Positions 56,601 through 64,000 of a DNA stretch of 64,000 nt are shown here, piece after piece; position 1 is the first letter of the stretch, and every line of letters starts with the position of its first letter. A model generated the notes under the pieces. It saw only the letters and a program-made list of their open reading frames with translations, had not been told where the DNA came from and searched no databases. A program made the translations under genes and the position numbers. This stretch comes from Candidula unifasciata (lineage: Eukaryota; Mollusca; Gastropoda; Stylommatophora; Geomitridae), in NCBI GenBank assembly GCA_905116865.2, contig CAJHNH020005002.1, positions 202,385 to 266,384 of the forward strand, written 5' to 3'.

Positions 56601-56734
56601 TTCTTATTAACTAAGTCTGCACCAATCTGCGGACTACACGTTCATTTTACTGATTACCGGTCATACTTTCCCTAACTGCTTCAGTCTAATTCAGCTCACA
56701 TTATTACGTGTATCACTGTACTATAGTAAAAGGA

Positions 56735-56995
56735 CTTTTGTCCACACCATCAGGTGTACAGGGCATAATCTGTTAAACCTATATTTTATAGATCAATAGG
56801 CATTCGGCAGGTGATCTGATCACCAGCACGTCGGCCTTCTTTACTTCCCAGTACTACGTGTTACCAGTTAAAGACTAGCTCAACCTGGCAACCTGCTAAA
56901 GAAAACTAAAAAAACTGGCTCCGTTTGTATCTGAACCCACGACCTTCGGATCATCAGACGAACATCTATCCGTCACACCACGGCGGCTTCCCGTT
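56735..56995 (-). mobile_element. SINE family B, near full length
   Basis: Minus strand: head GCCGCCGTGGTGTGACGG, GGTCGTGGGTTCAGATAC (B box), body GGGAAGTAAAGAAGGCCG, end TGATGGTGTGGACAAAAG. Confidence 0.8.
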
Positions 56996-57051
56996 CCATA
57001 GTTATATTATTGGAAATATTATGTATTGAAAATGTGCGCTATTTTAAAGTA

Positions 57052-57372
57052 ACTATAGTCCGTTTTAAAAATATGAAACTGAGTAACTGTTCGGTGTAAA
57101 CTTTTAAAATTTTACATGCAACCTGTTAAAAAATCATGTCATTGTAGAAAAAAAAAAATAATAATATAAACACACATCTAGTTTTCACTTTGCCTTTTTT
57201 GTGTGTGGTATATTGGTATTTCAGCTTCCCAGACAGGATGCTGTTTATTAGCCAATCTTCCTTGATGTTTAGATCTCTCAAAGGCGCATTTATTTTGAAT
57301 AATGTCTTGTTTACGTTACATTGTCATATTTCTCGTTGATTGGCTCGTAAAACGTAAACGATATGTGTCAAT

Positions 57373-57442
<70 letters not shown>

Positions 57443-57644
57443 TTTTTTTAAAAATTCGACAAAGATAAGAAAAAATCCCCGCTGAAAGAAGATACTACCG
57501 CATGTGCAACTGTAAATTATGCAATTAAAAACACACAGCAAATCAAAGATCACATGAAAGAAAAAAAATGAGTGTTGATCCGCACCGGCGTTTTCGAGAT
57601 ATTTATTAAAGTTTAAGGGGACGATTTTGGGAACGGACTATAGT
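57052..57644. mobile_element. MITE family H, copy 2, with internal (TA)n
   Basis: ACTATAGTCCGTT at the left and AACGGACTATAGT at the right, a perfect 13-bp inverted pair. Internal TA at 57378-57439. Non-coding. Confidence 0.75.
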
Positions 57645-57669
57645 AGCTAGATTTAAGATTTACATGTTG

Positions 57670-57895
57670 TAATCAGGTAACGGCAGTTCCAACTTCATGG
57701 TACCTTGTAATCCCAAAGTTGCTCCGTTCTTGAGCCAACTAAAAACCCATAGAATGTGCATCACTGTCCCTTGTGAAAAAAACAGTTGACACAGACTGCA
57801 GTCGAAGTAAATGCACACGCATTAAATGCAATAAGATAGCTGTTAGAAGTGCCAACACAAACAATCTGACACTAAAACTGCAGTTAATTGTCGAG
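57670..57895 (+). repeat. Dispersed repeat family F, copy 2
   Basis: CATAGAATGTGCATCACTG, TCCCTTGTGAAAAAAACAG, ACACAGACTGCAGTC and CGCATTAAATGCAATAAG, collinear with 15440-15660. Confidence 0.6.
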
Positions 57896-57952
57896 GGAGG
57901 CTGAAGTAACAACATATCAGTAGTTGCACACGCAACAGAATGCTGGCCAAAA

Positions 57953-58440
57953 TCTTCTTCTTCTTCTTCTTCTCTTCTTCTTCTTCTTCTTCTTCTTCTT
58001 CTTCTTCTTCTTCTTCTTCTTCTTCTTCTTCTTCTTCTTCTTCTTCTTCTTCTTCTTCTTCTTCTTCTTCTTCTTCTTCTTCTTCTTCTTCTCTTCTTCT
58101 TCTTCTTCTTCTTCTTCTTCTTCTTCTTCTTCTTCTTCTTCTTCTTCTTCTTCTTCTTCTTCTTCTTCTTCTTCTTCTTCTTCTTCTTCTTCTTCTTCTT
58201 CTTCTTCTTCTTCTTCTTCTCCTCCATCTTCTTCTTCTTCTTCTTCTTCTTCTTCTTCTTCTTCTTCTTCTTCTTCTTCTTCTTCTTCTTCTTCTTCTTC
58301 TTCTTCTTCTTCTTCTTCTTCTTCTTCTTCTTCTTCTTCTTCTTCTTTTTCTTCCTCTTTTTTTTTTCTTCTTCTTCCTTCTCCTTCTTCTTCTTCTTTT
58401 TCTTCCTTCTTCTTCTTCCTTCTTCTTCTTCTTCGACTTC
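57953..58440. repeat. (TTC)n tract, about 490 bp
   Basis: Nearly pure TTC on the + strand ((GAA)n on the minus), with shifted TCTTC slips. On the minus strand it directly follows a non-LTR 3' end, so it is that element's tail. Confidence 0.93.
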
Positions 58441-58690
58441 TTCTTCACGTCCATGTCGTGTGGTGTTGGTAGTCATGTCTATCCACAACCTTCGGTCTCG
58501 TGTACTTTCAATCGACTTTGACAAAAAGGATTCTCTATGCCATGATGTCAAACTGTTCAGCATCTTTTTTCTCGGTCTCCTTCTGCCTTTCTTTCCCTCC
58601 AGTGTTTCTACTGGCACGATGTACTCCAGTTTTTATCATTTTCGTCACAGACCAAATAGTGTAGATTGTCTCTTTTTGATGTGGGCAGTG
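58441..58690 (-). pseudogene. 5'-truncated non-LTR 3' end
   Basis: Minus strand: RRQSTLFGL-like start, then EGKKGRRRPRKKML, TSWHRESF and DRRLWIDMTTNTTRHG, followed by the (GAA)n tail. This is the basic GRPR-K-M block of an RTE/CR1-like C-terminus. Confidence 0.78.
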
Positions 58691-58861
58691 GGTTTTCTTT
58701 GTGAGTGGCAATATACGCACCGTGGTTATTCAACTGGCCAAGCTAGATTTATGTAATAATGTGTTCCGACTAACATACATTACGCTATGGAGGAAAATCA
58801 AGGGATAGAGACACTGGCAGATCACGCGTAACTGGTGCCCGCAACAGATCAGCATAGGCAC
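58691..58861. other. Short unassigned stretch
   Basis: Nothing recognised. Confidence 0.4.
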
Positions 58862-58922
58862 CGAAACCCTCACGGACGTACGATCTCACTATCCAGAGAC
58901 CTGGGGAATTACTAGAAGTCAA
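58862..58922 (-). mobile_element. SINE family C fragment
   Basis: Minus strand CTTCTAGTAATTCCCCAGG, TCTGGATAGTGAGATCG, matching 24088-24130. It abuts the left LTR. Confidence 0.6.
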
Positions 58923-61034
58923 AGTCCTTGTTTAGATAATATTATTAATATTATTAAGTTCTAAACATTTTCCTATTGCTTTTAATTAGCATAATAACAC
59001 TGGATTAATTAAGAAATTTCCTTAACTTTTTCTTAATGCTTTACTGTAGCAAAATTATAATTAAAGAGTTGAAAGGTAATAAAGGCGGAGAGTAGTGCAA
59101 GGGGTAACAAAGAGTAACTTCCCCCTTGGTAGGACTTCCCATCTTCCATTCTTTCTTTCCAGGCTCAATTGGGGGAGTCAAGATTTTGTTCTCCCCAAAT
59201 TGACACAGTTCAGTTAGTTCTGTTGTCTTGTTGCCTGAGTTTGAATTCCCTGCCAGGGGTGAGTTAAAAGAATAAGTTTAATTTGATGTATTGCTGCTTA
59301 TTCCTCTGAATTAATTCCACAGGTTAAATTCTGAAATTTAATGCCCACATGGCTCAAAAACTATGATAAATTTCTTTATCCTCACTAACCACGTTTATGA
59401 TCTAGTATGTACATGTATGCAAACATATTATCTATTTGATGATTGAATTAATGTTTATTTGCTACTAGAAACGTGCATTGGTATTTTTAATAATTATACT
59501 TATATTAATTAAGTGATAATTATGTCCTCATGTGAAATCTCAGCCAGTTCCTGTTTCCAGCTTAGACAATTAAAAATAGGAATGAAGTGTATATTCATTA
59601 TACCTAATCCCTTCTAAGTTGATTTTACCTCATGGTGATATTAGCTTAATAAATCACTGTCTTGCTTTAATTTAGATTTAGTCCAGATAATTCTGAGACT
59701 AGTTTAAGAGCTTGGAAAGTGAATAACACAGTGAGGCTGAATTTAATATTCACACTGTCAGAGAAGAAGAAGCAGAAAAGAGATGTATGGCCCATGCTTG
59801 TAATTATTATTGTTGTAAATATATTTCCCTATTACTAGGAATACATTTCAGTTCTACAGCAGGTGGCCTTACAATTGTAATAATTATATTTTCACCCTCA
59901 CCACTTCTAAACTCTGCTGAATAAGATTAGCACATGTGTGGATTTAGATTTAAACTGGAGTGAGTGTTGTATATTTTATGTTAATACTGTGACAGATGGA
60001 AAGCCCATTGTCATCTATGATTGTATTTTGACATCTATCCCATCACCCAGTATATTGATGGAGATATGTCAATCCCATTTATTTTCAAACAGTGCAAAGC
60101 ACCTGTTATGAGTTTCTGGTCTTGGTAAACTCACTCCCTGTTTCTCATTCATTGTGATGTGAACCCATGTGGTTAAAATGAGAATATTGTGAAATATGAC
60201 TGTGTATGTCTGTGTGTGTAAGCATGTTAACCCTTCAAAGGAGTACTAGTGTGCAGACATCAGAACAATTTACACTGAGGAATGTCCTTTCTTTTTGTGT
60301 GATGTAAACTCTTGTTCTTGAGAGCTTTCATGAAACTGGTTTCCTAAATATTTCCCCATCAGGATTATGGACCATGTTCTGTATACATTCCCATTCTATA
60401 CCAGTAGAATGTGAACACCTGTTACTATCCTACTCCATATATATGTGTGTAGTGTAACAGTTTAAAGACTGGAGGTATTGTTGTCTCCAGTTAGAACCTT
60501 CCTGACTGTTTGTATAAGGACTGTTCTATTGTTCTAGTTCCAGATGGTACATACAGGTGGGAGTCCAGAAGTAGATCCTAAGCTTAGCTGCAGATACCCG
60601 ATTGTCCGGACTGGACTGGAAGATTCGGCCTGCCTGATGTGTTTCCGAAGCTTAGTCAGAAGCTGACAACAGAAACCTAAGCTACAGCTAAGATTTAACT
60701 AACCTACCTTGAATAACAGGATTTTATATCCACAGCCATTTTATTTAGTTATCATTTGAATTTTCAAAATAAATGTAGTTTTAATGTTCTTACAGTTTTC
60801 TGAAGTTTCATTTTAACTGTAAGTGTGTCAGTGAACAAAAGCTAGTGTAATTTAAATACATTTAAATATACAATTAATTACAGTAGGGAATAAGATGTGG
60901 GCAAACCCCAAATCCTCTAATTTAACCAGCAAGGCTGGGGGTAATAAAAACCCCTATTAAGATTTACTGTTTGTTGTTCCCTATGTAAAGTGCACATAGT
61001 GCATTCGCTAGTTAAAGCGAAGTTACCCGCCACA
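58923..61034 (+). repeat. Left LTR (5' edge possibly truncated)
   Basis: About 2.1 kb, non-coding, ending before TTGGGGATCTCG at 61037. The right copy begins TGTGACGAGC at 63787, about 42 bp before the shared part, so the left copy may lack its first bases or the true LTR may start at TGTTTAG. AATAAA occurs near 59645 and 60764, TATATATG near 60434. Confidence 0.6.
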
Positions 61035-61036
61035 GA

Positions 61037-61170
61037 TTGGGGATCTCGTCCCGGCATAGAACCCACTCACAAAGTGGGATTCTCGTCTCGGAACTTGTCA
61101 CCTCACTCACAAAGTGAGGCGTTCTCCGGGTTTGTAACCTCACACACAAAGTGAGATATTGTTCCTGGTT
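61037..61170 (+). promoter_or_regulatory. PBS-like motif series with three stem-loops
   Basis: TTGGGGATCTCGTCCCGG resembles the tRNA-Pro primer-binding consensus of many LTR elements (an inference). Degenerate copies follow at about 61075, 61114 and 61150, spaced about 40 bp. Between them are hairpins CCCACT/AGTGGG (61062-61078), CCTCACT/AGTGAGG (61101-61119) and CTCAC/GTGAG (61139-61155), all with CACAA-containing loops. Confidence 0.6.
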
Positions 61171-61641
61171 TTTCCCTAGACAACAGCATATTTTTTTTTA
61201 TATTTTGTGTTCAAGTGTTTAGCCATCTTTGATTTATTTTATGGCATATACTTAAAGAACACTGGGCGCTCAGAGTCATTAGTTACTAGTTTGCCTGTTA
61301 AAGTTAGCAAAAATTAACTTGGGTAATTATGTAACTGAAATTTACAAATAGTTTAAATGTTCACTGACAATAGGAAATCAAAATATATAATTGGCTAGGA
61401 CAATTTTAATTCCCAAATTAATAGTTTCCCATAAGGTTAAGGATTTGTTAAAATGAATTGACAATTGCATTGCTATTTTTTTTATTCTGTGATTGATTAT
61501 TTGATTGATGCATATGTGATTTGCTTACTAACCCTCTGTTGACCTAATTTTCTGAGTCTTGTCTTGTACTCTATAATTTCAACAGCAATCATAGGTGATA
61601 ATTTGCAAACTCCTTGTAAGGGTCACTACAGCTTAACCGAG
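61171..61641 (+). other. Leader of the LTR element
   Basis: AT-rich, without an ORF. A possible splice acceptor CAACAG lies at 61581-61586. Confidence 0.4.
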
Positions 61642-63678
61642 ATGGCAGCATATCATTCTCTATTGGGCAAGACCATCTCAGACTTTGCTGCTCATGAGGC
61701 AGGTTTGAGTGGGGCTGAGCTAGATATATATGTCTCTGATTTGTTGAATGCCAAATCTCAACTAGAAGCTAATGTAGGTGTCCAAGGGAGGGAAGTAGAT
61801 TCTATAGATTGGTTTTTTAGAAGTATAGAAATGGGTCAGGCTTGCAAATTCACAGGTATTAAACTGCTAGAGTGTGTTGCAGAGAAGGTCAAGGAAGATT
61901 GGGAGTGGCAACTGGAGTGTGTCCAGATGGAACAGCGCGCACAAGCGAAAGGTTTTAAAGAGGCGGTTGAACGTGCTCAGTGGAACCAGAAAGCCTTTGC
62001 TGGCGAGCCTTCCCGAGAATTATGGATGTTCACAACCCCAAAGCCAGACACTTCCATGTCAGCCAAAAATGCCTTGCCAAGTACTAATATCAGTCACTTA
62101 GGATCAGTAATTGAAGAAAGATCCCTTACCCCACCAGAATCTGGAAATGAAAACCCTGGTAGAGAATGTGAGATCCTTGGCAGCTGTCAAGAGATCAAAA
62201 CTAGTGAGCCTGCAACTGCAGTGACCACTAGTGGGCTAGCTACCACAAAACTTGAGTTAACTCAGGGTGGTGATTTCTGTCAAGATGGTCATTCCTTGGC
62301 AGAAATAAAAAGTGTTATTCCCAAAACCAACCCCATTTTAGATAATATTATTGTATCTAGAAGCTTGCACAGCAAGGAAACTTTGAAGAAGGTAGGTGGC
62401 GAGACAGAAGACTTCAGCTCCACGCTGCAGATAGTATCTTGTAAAGCGGAGTCTGTTTATGTCCATGCTCCCACTACTTATTCTCACACGCAGTCAGTAG
62501 AAAGTCATGTGCTAGTTAAAGACATAGATTTTTCCAGTAAGTCGAGTGATATCCTAGAGTTTACTGAGAGAAGCAAAAATGCATCTCAGTCCTGCTTACA
62601 AGTTAGGGAAAAAGAGTCTCAGGCCTTAGATAAGTCCTTGAGGTCTCAAGGTATGTTGTTGTGTCCCCTCAGAATCAAGGGCCAGCACAACTTTGACTAC
62701 CAAGAAAATGAGTCTCATGCTTTTGAAAAGCCACTGAGATCTCAGGGTATGTTGTTGTGTCCCCTCAGAATCAAGGGCCAGCACAACTTTGACTACCAAG
62801 AAAATGAGTCTCATGCTTCTGAAAAGCCACTGAGATCTCAGGGTATGTTGTTGTGTCCCCTCAGAATCAAGGGCCAGCACAACTTTGACTATCCAGAAAA
62901 TGAGTCTCAGGCTTCTGATAAGCCAGTGAGGTCTCAGGGTATGTTGTTGTGTCCCCTCAGAACCAAGGGCAAGCACAACTTTGACAACCCGACGACTGCA
63001 AATAAGCAGGTCATGAGAGACCAAAAGTCTCGCATCTTGGTCCAATCCAAGATGAGCCAACCAAAGCATTTGTGGACACCTCTTCTGAAAAGAGTTGTGT
63101 GTTTCACCAAGACTAGACCGATAGCTAGGCAGACTGCTAAAAAGCTAACTAGGTCTACTGAGAACCCCTTAAAGAGTAAACTCCTTAAGCTCAGGTCTTT
63201 TGCCAGTTTAGTTAGGACCATTAATGATCCCAACCCTAAATCTGGTAAGGCTTATGCCAAATCCTCTGCAACCAGGCCAGAAACTTCAGTCTGTGCCAGT
63301 GCAGCCAAGAGGAGGAAGAACCCTTCCTTTACTTCATCTTCAGATGAAACCCACAAGACCCAGTCTACGGTTGAGACTGTAGGGTCTGTACACTGTCGTA
63401 AGCAGCGCTTACCTTTTCTTCCATGTAAATCCTCCCAGATAGTTTCATGGATAAGACGCACTCAGACAGGTATTTTGAACATTGAACTGATCTTTCCTTC
63501 ATGCCATCTTTTCTTTGTTAAGATTGTTTCTATTCAGAGAAGCGGACAGTCCGCCTTGACTTTCTCTGGGAAAAGACTTTGGTATGTTAGTCGCAGTCGG
63601 TCATATCCGCTGGGACGGGGCTACAAATCCCAGTCAGTTGTTAAGGAGAAATTTTTTGTTCCTATTGAGATCCCATAG
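61642..63678 (+). CDS. 678-residue ORF of the LTR element, unknown function (Gag-like position)
   Basis: The first ATG (61642) gives 678 codons to a TAG at 63676-63678, intact. Residues about 1-125 are helical with charged heptad-like segments (VKEDWEWQLECVQMEQ). The middle is Ser/Thr-rich and probably disordered. About residues 325-455 hold four 32-residue repeats with the core RSQGMLLCPLRIKGQHNFDY, the last variant with TKGK. The C-terminal 200 residues are Lys/Arg/Ser-rich. No zinc knuckle, protease or RT motif was found. Position between PBS and right LTR suggests a Gag or accessory protein; that is inference. The upstream in-frame TTG extension (from 61564) is not needed. Confidence 0.65.
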   Translation: MAAYHSLLGKTISDFAAHEAGLSGAELDIYVSDLLNAKSQLEANVGVQGREVDSIDWFFRSIEMGQACKFTGIKLLECVAEKVKEDWEWQLECVQMEQRAQAKGFKEAVERAQWNQKAFAGEPSRELWMFTTPKPDTSMSAKNALPSTNISHLGSVIEERSLTPPESGNENPGRECEILGSCQEIKTSEPATAVTTSGLATTKLELTQGGDFCQDGHSLAEIKSVIPKTNPILDNIIVSRSLHSKETLKKVGGETEDFSSTLQIVSCKAESVYVHAPTTYSHTQSVESHVLVKDIDFSSKSSDILEFTERSKNASQSCLQVREKESQALDKSLRSQGMLLCPLRIKGQHNFDYQENESHAFEKPLRSQGMLLCPLRIKGQHNFDYQENESHASEKPLRSQGMLLCPLRIKGQHNFDYPENESQASDKPVRSQGMLLCPLRTKGKHNFDNPTTANKQVMRDQKSRILVQSKMSQPKHLWTPLLKRVVCFTKTRPIARQTAKKLTRSTENPLKSKLLKLRSFASLVRTINDPNPKSGKAYAKSSATRPETSVCASAAKRRKNPSFTSSSDETHKTQSTVETVGSVHCRKQRLPFLPCKSSQIVSWIRRTQTGILNIELIFPSCHLFFVKIVSIQRSGQSALTFSGKRLWYVSRSRSYPLGRGYKSQSVVKEKFFVPIEIP

Positions 63679-63786
63679 CAGATTAATTAGGGGATAATTT
63701 AGCAGGTGGATTGTAGGTAGCAGAAACAGTATCCAGGCCAGTTTAAGTTTGATATGTAAATATCAAACTTATCTTCGTTGGGCATA
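63679..63786 (+). other. 3' segment of the LTR element with a 10-bp inverted repeat
   Basis: AAGTTTGATA and TATCAAACTT pair perfectly around TGTAAA (63745-63770). No clear polypurine tract was seen before the right LTR. Confidence 0.5.
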
Positions 63787-64000
63787 TGTGACGAGCTGGT
63801 CTGGACAGCTGTTTCTGTCCTTTTAAAAAGTGCTTTGTTTAGATAATATTATTACCAAAGTTCTAAACATTTTCCTATTGCTTTTAATTAGCATAATAAC
63901 ACTGGATTAATTAAGAAATTTCCTTAACTTTTTCTTAATGCTTTACTGTAGCAAAATTATAATTAAAGAGTTGAAAGGTAATAAAGGCGGAGAGTAGTGC
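63787..64000 (+). repeat. Right LTR (start only)
   Basis: TGTGACGAGCTGGTCTGG start, then from about 63829 matches the left LTR to the end of the window. Confidence 0.65.

Larger units (their letters stand above)
58923..64000 (+). mobile_element. Young pol-less LTR retrotransposon (incomplete at window end)
   Basis: A direct repeat begins at about 58923 and 63829; 58957-59098 and 63859-64000 (142 bp) appear identical. Between them are a long non-coding left LTR, a PBS-like motif series, a leader, one intact ORF of 678 codons and a short 3' segment. No reverse transcriptase, integrase or protease is present, so it must be mobilised by another element if mobile at all. This is the structure of a gag-only non-autonomous LTR element (TR-GAG-like), although no capsid or zinc knuckle was identified. 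The right LTR continues outside the window. A 5-bp target duplication cannot be tested here. Confidence 0.7.

Noticed and set aside
57739..58617. Poly-Lys/Arg/Glu and poly-Ser/Leu/Phe ORFs on both strands
   Set aside because: Translations of the (TTC)n/(GAA)n tract. Only the last part (58441-58690, minus) has real retroelement similarity.

Overview
The window is eukaryotic: a spliced gene with GT-AG introns, dense non-LTR, LTR and DNA transposon relics, tRNA-derived SINEs, and long micro- and minisatellites. There is no operon structure, and no intact host gene lies wholly inside it. The RNase H retroelement family and the general repeat style recall gastropod mollusc genomes (sacoglossan sea slugs come to mind). 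That is an impression from memory, not a database result.

Region 1 (1-17.2 kb). The one host gene recognised is the 3' part of a NIPSNAP3-like gene on the + strand. Five exons (1074-1278, 5351-5518, 6077-6196, 13977-14042, 17032-17093) join with consistent phase-1 introns and end in a stop codon followed by AATAAA. Its introns are loaded with transposons: a nearly full-length EN-RT-RNase H non-LTR element (7200-10802), a nested 5'-truncated RT element (3377-4645), SINEs, and a MITE with long terminal inverted repeats (13082-13371).

Region 2 (17.4-25.8 kb). Decayed non-LTR 3' ends, an R2/NeSL-type element with a restriction-like endonuclease (19826-21870), SINEs, and GT/GA microsatellites.

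Region 3 (25.8-36.3 kb). A 3.3-kb satellite of 27-bp units with a 540-bp higher-order repeat (26141-29456), a 56-bp dimeric minisatellite, short non-LTR 3' ends, and a degenerate 54/108-bp minisatellite interrupted by a SINE.

Region 4 (36.3-48.3 kb). A retroelement tail that runs into about 600 bp of (TAAC)n; a MITE; a reverse transcriptase relic whose coding region contains a 33-bp tandem array; a SINE split by a younger retroelement with a 10-bp target duplication; several G-rich minisatellites; and a possible TIR element built of 69-bp repeats.

Region 5 (48.4-58.9 kb). A broken hAT transposase split by a SINE, an internally deleted Merlin-type transposase, SINEs, minisatellites, a second copy of the 38.3-kb MITE, and a long (TTC)n tract that is the tail of a non-LTR element.

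Region 6 (58.9-64 kb). An apparently young LTR element with no pol: a roughly 2.1-kb left LTR, a primer-binding-site-like motif repeated in a series with stem-loops, one intact 678-residue ORF containing 32-residue repeats, and the start of a right LTR that matches the left over the last 142 bp of the window. This is the best candidate for an undescribed element.
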